The notes below the pieces were generated by a model. That model worked only from the letters and a program-made list of their open reading frames with translations. It searched no databases and was not told the DNA's origin. Below, one piece after another: positions 1-13,254 of a stretch of 64,000 nucleotides of DNA. Within the stretch, counting starts at the first letter, position 1, and every line of letters begins with the position of its first letter. Origin of the DNA: Nipponacmea schrenckii (Eukaryota; Mollusca; Gastropoda; Lottiidae); assembly GCA_030562195.1 (NCBI GenBank), contig CM060199.1, positions 9,444,338 to 9,508,337 of the forward strand. The letters run 5' to 3'. The translations under genes and the position numbers were made by a program.

Positions 1-3000
1 CCCTATTCAATTTATAGGCTATACTAACTGAATATCCTTAATTTAAAAAAAAAAGATATATATTTGTTTGTCCAAAACTCATGTCGTCAGTGTGAAATGA
101 ACTCTAGACAATTAAATTTTATAAAAGAAATCAATTAGTCCTGCAATTCCGTTCAATACATTGATTCCATCACAAAGTGATAACGTGATATATCTAATAC
201 AATAAGAATATTAAAAAAAAACTATTTCTAAACTTCCTTTCACAAGTTCACCGACCAGAGATAGAAAACTCTATATTGAACGGCTGATTTTATTTTTCAA
301 TAAAGAAAATCATTCAATACCATTTACAATAACCCTCTTTTTTCCAACAAGAAACTCTTCATTTTCATACTAAATACTGTACATAATAAACATTGAGTTT
401 ATAGTTTCAGTGGACAAATTAACCTTCTGTCAATTTTTTTCTGCTCATATAACGCTCATGTTCCAATCTTTATTTTTCGAGCGCAGTACGGTTTTGAAAT
501 CTGTATTATTATAATTAATGGTTCCCATCAATTTACATTTAATTTGATCATTGATCTAAGCGTTCAAGAAGGAACATATTGATTATGAAATGATAAATTA
601 AATTATGCACTTGATCCAGATCTATCTATACCAATTACTACGATTACCAACAATTACATGATCTGTGTTATTAGCACCTACAGTAAGCGGGCGTTAAATT
701 GTTCATTATGTCAAGTATGTCAACTACCTAATCTGTAATATCAGCTTTTGGTGGACGTAGAATCTTTTTCTACCAACCAACAGTGCTTAATTATCCAATT
801 GATCTAGATCCAATTGTGCCAATTACTATGATTACCAACAATAACCTGTGTCATCAGTATTTGTCGGAAGCGGGTGTTAAATTGTTTTCTACCAACTACG
901 TTGTCAGGTATATCAGAATCATGTGGAAGCAGACATTCATCAACGAACCAACCTTTGATAATAATGTTATGCGTATTCCGGTAATACGATCTTGTATTAT
1001 TAATGTCAATGGTTGTTCTAATATAGGCCTACACAATAATCATCAACTTTTCATCTATTTTCTCATTACTTTTATTTCAATAATAAATAGTAGTTATAAT
1101 TTTCAGCACCAAATGTGTTTGTATCTGACTTGATGATCAAAGCTTAATGACTTTAGCTAAAAAAAAAAATCCATTTCTGCTTTGAACAGTCTGGCGACCT
1201 TTTTATAAACTGTGGAATAATTTTTCTAATGCAATGATGATTCAGTTGCACCTTGTAGAACAATGGATAAACTATATTATTAAAGCTGTAGTTCATCAAA
1301 AAAAGTTTCTAATGTATCGTGGCAAAGAATTCCTATAGTCTGTTTGTTGATATAGATAGAAAATAAGAGCAATCGGCTTTAGACTATATACATGGTAAAA
1401 AGCGTAACTGTTTGTTTTAGTGGTTGCAAACCATTTAAAGTTGGTTTCCCTCATTAATTGGAGCCAAATTAAGCTTACTACTTGATTACTTGGAGTTCCA
1501 ATGAATAATCCATGTACTCTCAAGTTCAAAAGACCTATGTGGACGTAGAAATGCTTGTGGAATCCATTTGACTCAGCTTTGCTTTGAAACGCTAAATTTA
1601 GACTCCATGTTTCTTCACATGACCAAATGACGTCATATGAATGAAGGCGTTTAAGAATTGATTTTGTATTTTATTATTAGTGAGTTAAAACTTATTTAAA
1701 TTAATTCATAATGTTTTTACAAAGTGATATTTAAACGTTTCATTGCCTTTCGCTAGAGATAATAAATGCCATTTATGTTATGCATGCGTGCATACTTAGC
1801 AACCACAGCGTCCGGTTATGTGCTGAATTAACAGACTGGATGATCAAAAAAAAGATCAACGACATTTGAGACTTGACGTTTATACCTTTGGTAGTACCAT
1901 ACCGAGGGAAATCCCATCATAAATAGCCTAATTACGGGTTAATTAAGGACTTGTGGGACCATCTGGTATTTTTCCCAGTCATAAGAACACCTCTACTTTC
2001 TATTGATATAAGTATTACCGGTCCAATTATGTTATATTTATGTATATATATATGAAACTAAGGGAAACCAACTTTAACACCATTTTAATCATTCAGTACC
2101 TGTACATTCATTTCCGTGACAGGAGTGTCAGCGATGCTTACGATACTCGCGCCTCTGGGACATATCCACGACAGATCGTGTGGTATCCCTCAGGGGCTGA
2201 TAATGTAAACGGGCGTCAAAAACGATAGGAAAGAAACCATGTAAGCTAAAATAAAAATTAACTGAATTAACTTTGTACTTAATAGAGATAAATCAGTTTA
2301 TTCACAATACTAAAATCAACCCAACATAGTTCTCAATATTTTTGCCTCGTGTTTGCTTTTTCAAAAATGCCGGTTTATTTTCTGCGCATTTCCGAATTCC
2401 AGAAGAAAAGTGGTCAGAGCCTTTCTATCGTCAACAGGACCCTGTAGTTGACCCTTAATACACGTTGAACCCTTCATAGGTCAATTCGAATTAGAAGTAA
2501 AAAATGAAAAAGACCATTCTCTAGTGGGCTACGTGGACACTCATTACAATAGAACAAAGCACTGTTGAACGCATGAGAAAAGAAATGAAGCAAAACAAGC
2601 AAATCTGACAAAACTGACCTTAATTCCCTTGTATTATAAAACTCGAAATATTGTTCCAAGGAGTGCCATAAAAACAATTTTTTTTGCCTTAGTTCCAACC
2701 AATCGCTGAATATATGGGGCTATTTCTCAATCATATGAAATTGAATGGTCTTACATACAGAATTCTATTTCAGAATTTTATTGCATGTTTTAGTATTATA
2801 TTCCCATTGTGCAAAAACAGTGTCCAATCTTTAAAAAAAATCACACATTGTCATTAACACTATTGATTGATTTAAATGTATTTAAAAGTCTAAAGATATC
2901 CGTCATATTCCGATTTGATTCCAGCGTATATGTATAAATTTTAACTAAAGATCATTTTACTTACCTGATAAAACTTGTGACATGAAAATGATTAAAATTT

Positions 3001-3828
3001 GTGAAAAACATCCGGTAGAGTAAATCAGGTATCGTTTAAATCCCAACAATAAATCCATTTCTAAATATTTTTCAACCAATTACTTCTCCTTTAACTGAGT
3101 ATTTCTTCCCATTCGTTCTGTGTAACCTACTCTAATCACAGACAGTCAATAATAATAGTTCCTTACCAATATTTCACGCATGCGCAGTACAAGCAACCAA
3201 TGAATCGTATAGAGTCAATTGAGAATGACAATTATTGTGGTTGTAATGTCTTGGAGTTTATCAATATTTTGTCTTTAATAGTTTCTAACAGATTTCAGAC
3301 CTGCTCCGTTATAATAGTCCGAAACATTCTTACCCAAATTGTATCTTAAGAAACGTTCTTATTCAACCACTAAGGAATTTGAAGTAATTTTGTACTTTTA
3401 AATAGGAAGCACAGGTAAAGGATGTATTTAAGTCTAATATTCTTTTTTAAAAAATATACAAGATTTGTGTTAGCAAATAAGTGTTCGTAACGAAGATAAT
3501 CCGAAATCTAAATAAGAGAAAATCCATGTTTTGAATTTCATGATTAGAACTAAAGCTTGTGAGATTTTACAAAATTATATTTGGATATTGAACAATAATA
3601 ATATAACATAAAGGATATGAGAACTGAATAAAGAGGGTAAAATTTGAAAATTGAATGAGATATTAATGTTGGTGAATTGCTTGTAACATTTTGGACTAGA
3701 GATTTTCTCTGATATGGCAAACCTTTTATGTTTTTGATTGAATATTTGGTTGATTATAAAATTGTTCAATCGAAGTGATTTATATCATGAACTTGTTGGT
3801 CGTGTTATTGTTTTATTGGTTTATTTAA
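1..3828. other. Gene-free AT-rich region
   Basis: No reading frame here resembles a protein and no splice-linked exon series was found. A diverged direct duplication is visible: about 605-780 and 795-950 share runs such as CCAATTACTA and AAGCGGG, offset by about 188 bp. A 116-codon open frame (783-1133) lies across that repeat and is not credible as a gene. The rest is plain AT-rich sequence with short homopolymers. Confidence 0.6.
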
Positions 3829-4290
3829 AGGGGCACAATCTTGATTTTTAGGGGTCGTTTTGGGCCTTTGTTACATTTAAACAGTCCTCAGAAATACTCA
3901 AGCTCTATGAAAATCGCAAAATACCTTGAAATATACCTAAAAAATTTCACTTTTTATTTTTTTTTTTTCGTGCTGTACGCGGCTGGTCTCCAGTCAGTCT
4001 GAAAATTGTGTGTCCTGTTGACAAAATCTACAATTGTTATTACATGTACTTTCTTTTTGTTTTATCAGTGTGGGCCTGCGCAGTAGTCTATTTATAACTC
4101 TTTGATTTTCCAATATGGCGGGACATTCATAATACCTTCAGACATTATGATTTTCAAACACGGATAATTATGTATACCAATGGATTTGAAGGCTCAAATT
4201 TCAAAGGAAAGCTCTGTAGACTATTTCTGATTAGCTAAACAAAAGATTTCATGTGTTTGAGGCTGTCGGATGATTGTCCAAAGTGCCCCT
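3829..4290 (+). mobile_element. TTAA-flanked miniature inverted-repeat element, copy A
   Basis: The element begins AGGGGCAC and ends GTGCCCCT. TTAA lies on both sides (3825-3828 and 4291-4294), as in piggyBac-type insertions, although TTAA is itself a palindrome. A related copy of about 480 bp lies in inverted orientation at 25099-25580 and shares most of its length, including the stretch around GTCCTCAGAAATACTCAAGC. There is no transposase frame, so this is a non-autonomous family. Confidence 0.7.
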
Positions 4291-4696
4291 TTAAATTTCA
4301 GATTTATGTTGCGAAAATCGACATTATTTCGTTTACGAAGAGTCATTATACTATCTTTTGATCTTATTTCAGCCAAAAAGCTGTTAATACTTCTCAGATA
4401 TCGCGTGGAATATTCTTTCATGTAACTTTTTGAAAACCAAAGAGCACACCTCCTTTAAATTCAATTATCGTGTACAATTAGATAAAAAATTAGATTGATT
4501 ATGCCAGAAAATGTATGCTTTTGATGAAAAGAAGATTTGAACAAGAGATAGAGATTATATAGATTGTTGGTACGGCAAATATTTCAAATTCAAATATCAA
4601 ACAAGGATTTTCAAACCCTATAGTTGCTTGCCTTTTTTTTAGATAATATGGACTGTTTTTAAAATCCATTAGGTGCGGGATCTTAAAAGATTTTAG

Positions 4697-4849
4697 GGAG
4701 TCACGGTGGCTCAGTGCAGTTGATGCTTGCTCACTAACTTAAAGGTCGAGTTTTCAATCCTGTCAAAGATCGAGATGATATTAAAGATCCCTCGACAGTT
4801 GGAAATCACACAAATAATAGGGCGTTAAACGTCCTATTCATTTCTAGAT
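4697..4849 (+). mobile_element. tRNA-derived SINE with 9-bp target duplication
   Basis: The 5' part has an RNA polymerase III A-box-like stretch (TGGCTCAGTGC) and a B-box-like stretch (GAGTTTTCAATCC) about 40 bp later. The 153-bp body is bracketed by perfect AGATTTTAG direct repeats at 4688-4696 and 4850-4858. Related copies lie at about 12975-13254 (-), 22030-22290 (-, diverged) and 44194-44405 (+, diverged). They share the head and a 3' part containing GATCCCTCGACAG. Confidence 0.75.
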
Positions 4850-4858
4850 AGATTTTAG

Positions 4859-5272
4859 ATAAAAACAGTATGTTTTAATTGCAGGTAGAACATAATGTAA
4901 TATATACTGGAATCGTTTACTGTTAGTGCCCAATAGGGACCTGCATAATACAGATAGAATTTGATAGCTGCTATTTTTATTTCATCAGATTATGAATCCT
5001 TTGTAACTAATTGCGGTGTTTCAAATAAAATGGACACATGGCAATATTATTAAAAACAATTAATCTTTTATTATACAATAACAAATTTACTGTCAATTGT
5101 TTGTAAATGTATGAATATCGCCCCAGCATGCGTATATTACTGCTGTTGTTGAATCAAGTAACTATATATGAAATATTTGTTTTGTTTGTTATTGATTTGT
5201 TTTAAACCGTATTCCAGCTGTCAATAAATTGTCTTCATATATAAGTTTTGATAAGTACATTAGTTACGTGTA
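4859..5272. other. Intergenic AT-rich sequence
   Basis: Nothing recognisable: no coding signal, no repeat with clear ends and no RNA gene. Confidence 0.5.
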
Positions 5273-5280
5273 CAATAAGA

Positions 5281-5657
5281 CATAGGCGCGGGAACAGGGG
5301 GGGCAGGGGGGGGGGGGCAAATGCCCCAATTTTTGTTGGGGGCAAAAATATCTTTTGCCCCCCCAAAAAATGAAATAAAATAATTACATGTACCGGGTAG
5401 CCTAAATATGTAATTGTCTCATAAGGCCATATTTGTAAATTTCCTTGGTTTTTTAACCTTTGAAGCTGGTAAATAATATAAGATTCTCTATCACAATCAA
5501 ATTATTTGAATAAATAATAATTTTTGTCTTAATTCTTTTGAGTTATCTCCCAAAATTCGATTAATTTTGAAATAAAGGTATATGAATGATAACAGTTTTT
5601 TGACTTTGAAATAATTTGCCCCCCCCCCCCAACCTGAAATTTGTTCCCGCGCCCCTG
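5281..5657 (+). mobile_element. hAT-like miniature transposon with poly-G subterminal tracts
   Basis: Direct repeats CAATAAGA (5273-5280 and 5658-5665) flank a 377-bp body. Its ends are inverted: CATAGGCGCGGGAAC at the left and GTTCCCGCGCCCCTG at the right. An 8-bp target duplication with CAGGGGCG-type ends is typical of hAT elements. Long G runs follow the left end and a long C run precedes the right end. There is no coding capacity. Confidence 0.85.
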
Positions 5658-5911
5658 CAATAAGAATAACTATAAAGACAATTCAGCCATAGATCTATTC
5701 TACAGCTCTGGCAGGTTAATGGGCCCATTTATTTAGCTTATAAAATATGAATGTGGCTTCGTATTCTAGAAAAATCACACCTTTCTAAAGTAGTTCATGC
5801 TACAAGTTTTATTTATAATCTTGTAGAACATGCGAATTTAAAAGACAGAGCTTACGAATTTTGCGTTTCTCTTTGACATTGTTCTAGTTTGAATTTTTGT
5901 ATAGATCTTAA

Positions 5912-6157
5912 ATTCAAAAACTATACTACGACCCTCATAGAAATTTATAGAATACTTAAACACAAATCTCAACGTTATTTTATGTGTATTAAATACAAAA
6001 ACTATACTACGACCCTCATAGAAATTATAGAATACTTAAACACAAATCTCAACGTTATTTTATGTGTATTGAATACAAAAACTATACTACAACCCTCATA
6101 GAAATTTATAGAATACTTAAACACAAATCTCAACGTTATTTTATGTGTATTGAATCT
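5912..6157 (+). repeat. Three-copy tandem repeat, 80-81 bp unit
   Basis: The word CAAAAACTATACTAC recurs at 5915, 5996 and 6076, and nearly identical sequence fills each interval. The short open frames on both strands here follow from the repetition. Confidence 0.85.
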
Positions 6158-6186
6158 TTTAAAATAGATCTTGGAAATTTCAAATA

Positions 6187-6665
6187 CAGTCGAACCCGGA
6201 TATAACGATTCGGCTTGTAACGAAAATTCGCCTATAACGGCAACTTCCAAATGACTATGACGTGCCGTTCCCACTTTTAGTTCAACCAATGGATTTGTAT
6301 TTGCACAATGTTCCTTGCGTGGTCGTGATTGTGGTCGTGATTTTGTCTTTACTTTAGGATTCTAGTAAGGCTTTACAAAGTGTTTACGAGCCTACAGTTT
6401 ATTTGATCACTACAGAAATGAAGCTTGGTTCGTGTGTTATCTGCCATAACGTTCGCACCGGCGGGAATTCCACGGCGCCGTTCACATGGTATCTCCAGTG
6501 CCGGAACTGTCATAGGTCGGCAACGAATTTGAGTTCAGTTTCTTTTCACATTGTTTGTTCCTTTAATTATTTAATTATAGTTTTTTTTTTTCAAGAACAT
6601 ATTTGTTACACCTGAATTTACATGTAATTGGATATAACAAAAATCGTTATATCCGGGTTCGACTG
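6187..6665 (+). mobile_element. Tigger/pogo-like miniature element, TA-flanked
   Basis: The left end reads CAGTCGAACCCGGATATAAC and the right end is its reverse complement. Both are flanked by TA (6185-6186 and 6666-6667), as in the Tc1/mariner superfamily. The 479-bp body has a GC-richer centre (about 6420-6530) with a short frame holding two CxxC pairs, too short to be called a gene. No transposase is present. Confidence 0.8.
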
Positions 6666-6937
6666 TATATCAAATTACCTCAAGTATATTCCGAACTAAT
6701 GCCTAACCGAACAGTAATCGGTAAATCAATGAAATCTCTGTAGGCCAATATTAATAATTGATTATATATTGTTAATAAACCGCACCTTGATAGAATTCAG
6801 TTCCTTGTCTTGTACTAGTCCGAAACGTACTGAGCAACTTAGATAAATTTTTAGTTTTCTTTAAACTTTATTGTCAATGATTGTAATTGAGCGCGATTCT
6901 TTAGCTATGAAATAACAGAGGATTAAGAACAGACCTT

Positions 6938-7345
6938 CAAGCTGGCAGGGGATATAGAACAGGCATGCTAACTACCAAGAGATAAAGAACACCTATAATA
7001 ACTTACAGGAGATATAGATCACACATACAAACAGGAGATATAGAACACACATACTAACTAACAGGGGATATAGAGCAGGCATACCAAGAGATGAAGAACA
7101 CCTATAATAACTAACAGGAGATACAGATCACACATACAAACGGGAGATATAGAACACACATACTAAAAGGGGATATAGAGCAGACATACTAACAGGAAAT
7201 ATAGAACACACTTACTAATTAACAGGGGATATAGAACAAAGATACTAACAGGAGATATAAATCAGGCATACTAAATAACAGGGGATATAAAACAGGCATA
7301 CTTAATAACAGGGGATATAGAACAAACATACTAACAAGCAAGGTT
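6938..7345 (+). repeat. Degenerate minisatellite (AACAGGGGATATAGAACA core)
   Basis: Variants of ACAGG[A/G]GATATAGAACA separated by CATACTAAC recur more than ten times at irregular 25-60 bp spacing. The array looks old, with many small indels. Confidence 0.8.
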
Positions 7346-7819
7346 CGCTACATCTGAGCTATTTTTGTACCTAGAAAAAGAAGCAAAGGGGTCGGCACAA
7401 CCGTGTACCAAAGAAGGTGATATATAGGCACTGATAATGGAAAACCTTTGACGACTGTGTCAAGTATGCTCTCTCTACAGTCATTGCGACAAAAAGGGGG
7501 TGTGGGGAAGGGAAAATGATATGCAGAGTAAGCATACTCTGAACACAAACATCAGCATGTCTTTTCTAATTTTGTTCATTTTTCTGGGACCAAGCTGAGC
7601 CCTACTTTTAATATACACTAAATTGCTAAGAATTCTCGCACATAGCTGGGCCCTAACTGTAATATTTAAATTAATAACAATTCTAGAAAAATTATGCTAC
7701 ATGTATTACATTAAAGAAAATAAAACTGATAAAATAACGAAAAAAATCATCTTACTCAATGAAAATTAAAATTATGAAAATGAAAAAAAAAACAACTTAC
7801 AGTTAAAGAATTGGTTACA

Positions 7820-7935
7820 TTCTTCGTCCAAGGGAAGCAGATAATCGACCAAGGGAATCAGATAAATCGACCAAGGAAACCAGTTAAACGACAAAGGGAA
7901 CCAGATGAACGTCCAAGAAAACCAGATACACATAA
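7820..7935 (+). repeat. Short degenerate minisatellite, about 28-bp unit
   Basis: Four to five imperfect copies of a purine-rich unit of the type GACCAAGGGAACCAGATAAA. The short open frames on both strands across it are by-products. Confidence 0.7.
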
Positions 7936-9595
7936 AATAAAGGTAAAGAAATGTATTGGAAAACAAAAGATTCAGTTTAATTCGGGAACTTTGTGTTTAA
8001 CATTAGAGGGTGAACATAGTACTTGACAATCATTATACAACAATGCAAAGAAAATAATTTATGACTCTTTTATGCAAAGTTACGACCAGTGAAGCTCAAA
8101 CACCAATATATGAATGTTACCATTAATATTTAATAAAAATGTGATAAGCACTAGATGACAGTGTTACTTTGTGAAAAAAATGTTTAAATCGATCCCTACA
8201 TCCTACTTATTATTCGTACCACTGTATCAGTGAGCGACTCCGTATAAATGCCATTTTTAGCATAGAACACCCATTGCCATACCACCTAATTATAGGCAAT
8301 TAAAGATACCATAAGGAGTGAAACATATGCAACATACATCAACTCCATACCACATCCCTTGTCTTCAACACATGCATATATCAAGAGTCAAGCATAAATA
8401 TATACTCATACAGACACATACTATGACACACATTCAAAACAATTACCTAACTCTCCCTGTCCCAAAACAAATGACATTGAGTCATAGTCTTGATGTCATT
8501 ACTATCTCAATCAACTATAATGGCATTGTTTCATTCGGAACCCTACTCATATGTCTGACGCCCGTAACTCAACGATCTTAATGGCGTACCAAGTTTCTGT
8601 TAAATTGATGAAAATATTTTGCCTGTCAGCAACCCTAAAGATTCAAATTAAATTTAACACGAAACATGGAGCAACCTTAACGAACCTAACCGAACTTCGA
8701 CGAGAGACAAGAATTTGGTCGCAAGATAATATCGGTATAAGATTATGCCCTACATTGATTATTAGCAAAAACATGTCTCATATCAGATCCAAACATCTAA
8801 TCAAGACGACCAACACGCCTAACACCACCAAGAACCAATATTTCCGGCATGCAACAGCCCAGGTTTGCGACCCTCTCAAAACCAACAACACTTGCGAGTG
8901 AACACAATGGAGTGAATCGTACGCTCACATACCAATCACGGGCAAAACAAGAGAACCAGCTCAGACACTATAATATTAGTCACTTTAATGCGAATTACTG
9001 ACACTAAAGCTGATATTATCGAACATTTAGTAGGATTGAAAAATTACAATTTTATGGTGTAGGCTACGAATTATCAGAAAAAAAGTTTAGTCAATTTACA
9101 TTGTTATGAGATGTAGAATCGACTGGCTTCTAAATGAGGGCTGTATCCCTCTCATTTCACTGAAACAGCTAATCGCTTTTGTTTCTTTATATTTCTTGTA
9201 TGTCGTTTCAGAAATTTAGAGTTGAGTTAGTCAGTCAATATAACTTATTTACAATGATATAATGATTTACAATTATATAATATGTTGAAAAACTTCAGGG
9301 AAGCAGAAAAACAGAGTTTCTGTTTCTGTATGTAGGTTATATTCTTGTTGTCTTAGTTGATTTAACCCATAGTTTTAAACCAGTCATCTGTGATATTTTA
9401 ATCATTTATATATATAAAAAAACACAATTCTTTCTATCAGACAGAAACTTGAAAGAAACAAATAAATACCTCATTGGATAAGAAAAAGGAATATTTCATA
9501 AGCTGATACAAATGTATGTCCTTGACTAATAATAGTTATCGGATCTTATGACTTGGTTAAAGGCTTGCATTGTCTTTATATTTCTGCTTTACGTT
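7936..9595. other. Gene-free region, C-rich and G-poor stretch at 8290-8950
   Basis: No family could be recognised. The + strand between about 8290 and 8950 is clearly C-rich and G-poor compared with its surroundings. It carries two overlapping short open frames (87 and 116 codons, the second at 8551-8901) with no recognisable motif, no splice-linked partners and no good start context. It could be an old transposon or organelle-derived fragment; the sequence does not decide. Confidence 0.45.
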
Positions 9596-10160
9596 CTGAA
9601 ATGTGGAGCGTATTTTGCCGTCACCCATGTCCGTCCACAATAATTGCTCGTAAACACTCTAGAAGGCACAATTCTTGGATTGATCCCTATTAAAAATCAG
9701 GAAAATCGCAAAATATTATGTATGAGTTTTTGCCCTTGTTCTTGAAATGCTCGTCAACAGTCTACAATGTGCAATTCTTGACGGATTTTGATGAAACTTG
9801 AGTGAAAGTGTAATTTAACCCAAGGATAAACCCTATTAAAATTTGTCTATTATATTTAATATCAGTAAGTGCCCTTATTCTTAAAAAAACGCGTTCAATT
9901 TTACCTCGTCTAGAGAGCACAGTTCTTGGTGGATTTCAATGAAATTTGAGTATTTGTAATTACCGAAGGATGAACCTTATTGAAAGTAGAAACAAATATT
10001 TAGTCTCCGTTATTGTCCTTGTTTTTCAAAACACGTTTAATTTGTAACTCGTAATCATTCTAGAAGGCACAATTCTTGGTCGATTTTGACGAAACTTGTT
10101 ATGGAGAACAAAACTTTAAAATTCGATTCGTTTTTAGACTTGTAAACACTCTACAAAATA
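9596..10160 (+). repeat. Copy of the 160-bp 'AAACACTCTA' repeat family
   Basis: Contains 3-4 diverged units with the same words as the large array at 15583-17474: a GCGTATTTTG start followed by CCGTCACCCATGTCCG, then CGTAAACACTCTAGAAGGC, AATTCTTGG, GATGAACC, and a TTGCCCTTGTTCTTG-like stretch. Both copies open with the GTCACCC/GTCCGTCC block, so they are members of one dispersed element. Confidence 0.75.
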
Positions 10161-11380
10161 AAGAACATAATATATTACCAATAGAAGGGTATTTTTGGTG
10201 TATTTATCTATGTTTGTGAGAAGTTTTATGAATTGGTTGGTCTAACTATGCGGGAACCAGGGGTTTTGTTATCTTCAGATTCTCCATATTCCTAAAGCAA
10301 CGCTTGGATATATACATGGTTCATGAATATATTCAAACGTTGCTTTAGGAACATGCAGATTCTCAAGATTATGTATGACTACGTTGCTGTATATTTTATA
10401 TAATTCAATTGCTAAGCTAATTGCACCACCAATACTCTTTCACTGGAGGTTGTGTCTAAATGCCTGTGTCCAGGCTTTAGTAGGCCTAACAACGCTTAAC
10501 AGCAAAGTTACAAACCCAAGGTTAAAGATGAAGTGGTTAATGGTATAAATAAACTCTATTTCATTCTTTGGGCATTGTGTTGGATTCAAAACCCAAATTG
10601 TGGGGAATTTTGTTCAGAGATAAAAATAGGGAAAGGAAGCTCCGGGGTGAGCAGAAATCAGCCTAAAGGTAGAGACATAACCTCTCTTCACCTGTACTTT
10701 TTTCTTATTATGACTGCAGATATCCCCAGGGTTCACTTCTTCTTGTTTTAATCAATGGTGGTTGAATTTTTTTTTCTGGGCGGTGGGCATTCGATATTAG
10801 ATACTTTTGGTAAATTTTTAACTAATCATTTTTTTTTACCACCGATCCCTTAACATTTGATGATGATCCATTATAGCCTACAACAACTGTGTTTTGACAT
10901 TTTATGAAAATACTTGATGCTTAATTGTTAAACAAAGTCAATTATTAAATGTTTGTCTCTATAATGAATGTTTTGAGATTGAAACAATTTTTGAAATAAA
11001 TTATGAAGATCTGGTTTTACCATTTAACAAACTTTCATGTCGGTATGAAATTAAATTTTTTCTTACATGTCCGTATAATAGTTAGAATAGACTTCAAAGG
11101 TTAGAAGAAACTTACAGTTGAAGATGATTTAGTGAAGTTGGAATTCGTGTTCTTGAAAAGCAAGGTAAGACAAAATTCTATTTTACATATTCATTGTGTT
11201 TTGTAGTAAAATAGGAAGATAATTGTGATATGCTTATTGGAAATAAGGTTTAAGAATCAGCATACTCAAATATATATGAGATGTATATTAAAAAAGGCAA
11301 AATAATGTGATAAGAATAAAGTTGATAAGAATGATGACGTTTTGATATACATGTAATAGCAATATAATAATGAAGAGAAA
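10161..11380. other. Intergenic region with one strong hairpin
   Basis: A perfect 14-bp inverted repeat (TTCCTAAAGCAACG at 10289-10302; its complement at 10338-10351) has a 35-base spacer that is itself partly self-complementary. It could be a small inverted-repeat element. Nothing else is recognisable. Confidence 0.55.
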
Positions 11381-11381
11381 A

Positions 11382-11620
11382 GATGAATTTTATAGTCTTT
11401 TAGGTGGGTCTGGCCAAATTTTCTCTTCCAAATTCAAGTCTTGTCCCCTATTGGTTTATCGTTCCAAATTTTACAGACAAATATTCTAATTTGAAGAGAA
11501 AAATAAATTCTTTAGCCTATAAGGTTGGTCTGGCCAAAATTTCTCTTCCCAATTCAAGTCTTATCCCCTATTGGTTTATCGTTCCAAATTTTAGAGACAA
11601 ATATTCTAATCTGAAGGCAT
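11382..11620 (+). repeat. Two-copy tandem duplication, 120-bp unit
   Basis: Lines of sequence starting near 11404 and 11524 match almost base for base at an offset of 120 (for example GGTCTGGCCA and CCCTATTGGTTTATCG). Because 120 is divisible by three, a 73-codon frame stays open across both copies. It shows no protein-like signal beyond that. Confidence 0.85.
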
Positions 11621-12299
11621 TTTGATGGTTGCAGAAACTACGATTATTGAATCTGTATGTGGTCATATTGAATCGTCAACTTTTTTTTATCACAAGTAGT
11701 CAGGTTTGATGTTTTTCTTGCTTTCAAACATTAATGGTTACATTTAAATAATCTTGGTTTATTTTGGTTTGGTATTGTGATAAAAAGCATTAGCCTCTAA
11801 TCAAATATTTGGCCTGAACCAGAAATATTTAAATTATTGATATCTCACTAGAACTAGAATGGCTACAGTTTGTATTAAGTAAAGGAACTAATTTGAACAT
11901 ATATATATATAAAATATAGGGATATTATTCAAAACTCTAATTAAATACACAATTATTCCTGCATTTTATAAGCCATAAAGCATGACAAATTATTTTTTTA
12001 AGGTGGTTATATTTTAACCGGGTTAAAAAAATTTGCCCAATATACTTTTTGGTTTCCAAGAATCATACAGATCTTTAGCTTGTTTCAATTTTTACACAAT
12101 TGCATTTGGAATCAATAAGGTTTGATAAAATGTGAGATTGGTCCATAAAAAGAATATGTCTCAAGAGCCTCTTTGTCGATGATCTTTACTTCTCAAACAG
12201 TTTTAATTATTTGGATCATTTGATTTCTCTTGACAACTATTGACATCTGATTAACTATAGCAATATAGACATAGGCCTACTTACATAACAACTGATCAA

Positions 12300-12985
12300 G
12301 TAGGAATAAAACATCCACTATAGAAACTCAAGGTAAAATTAATCTGCCCAATGCAACCGGTAACATACACCCACCAAAAGGCTTACAGCTTATTAGATCT
12401 TGTAACCACTAACAACATACAGCTGTTTAGCAACTGTAACATACACCGAATGATACAGCTGATTAAATAGGGTTACTGTAATGCATAGATTAGACACTTT
12501 AACATACACCAACCAATGCAGCTGATTAGCCACTGTGGTGTACACCCACTTATACGCTGATAAGATAGTGTAACACAACTGGTTAGACCCTGTAATATAT
12601 ACCCAACAATAGGCTTACTGATTAGTGTAACATACAACCAACCATACAGCTGCTTTAGACCCTCTAAGCTGTTCCCACTCATGCAGCTGGTTAAGAAACG
12701 TTACATACACCTTCTACAGCTGATTAGAATCATTCTGTAACTTAACACCCCCCCTTACAACTGATTAGACACTGTAACATACACCCACTCATACTGGTGA
12801 ATAGACACTGTAACATACATCTACTTATACTCATATATCAATATACAATTCGTCGAAAAATTGTACATGCGTATTAGACGGGCCTATCTGCATGACCTGA
12901 AAGGGACTATCTAATAAGCTGTATGGGTGGATGTATGTTACAGTGTCTAGTCAGCTGTGTGGGTGGGTGTATGTAAGGCCCACCG
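12300..12985 (+). repeat. Degenerate tandem repeat (CTGTAACATACACCCA core)
   Basis: Imperfect units of about 35-60 bp with the order TACAGCTGATTAGA then CTGTAACATACACC recur from 12300 to about 12830. The same core appears in reverse orientation at about 12900-12980 (GGTGGATGTATGTTACAG). The array therefore ends in an inverted segment. No gene. Confidence 0.8.
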
Positions 12986-13254
12986 ATTTTGCCAAGACGG
13001 CGGCATTAGCCTACTCTTTTTGCGATTTCCTGTCGAGGGATTCTTAACGTGCACAGACTTAAACACGAGACCTCGGTTTATTGTCACATCCGATCACGAC
13101 TAGATGCTTTATCGATGTCAGTCCCTCCGATCCGTATCTCTGAAACCGGGCTGCAAAATCCGAAATTTTTTATCTCGACCTTCGCCAGGATTGAAGCCCG
13201 GACCTTAGTTTAGTGAGCAAGCATCTAATTCACTGAGCCACCGCGACTCCTACA
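12975..13254 (-). mobile_element. Longer tRNA-derived SINE, minus strand
   Basis: Read on the minus strand from 13254 it has GGAGTCGCGGTGGCTCAGTG (A-box region) and GGGCTTCAATCC (B-box). It then has a GC-richer middle with CGGTTTCAGAGATACGG, and near its 3' end AATCCCTCGACAGG. It is the same family as the SINE at 4697 but with a longer body. It abuts, and seems to have split, a unit of the 160-bp repeat that continues at 13255-13340. Target duplications are not clear. Confidence 0.75.

Noticed and set aside
6403..6615. Small CxxC protein (70 codons)
   Set aside because: It lies wholly inside the Tigger/pogo-like miniature element, and two CxxC pairs in 20 residues are not enough to support a zinc protein.
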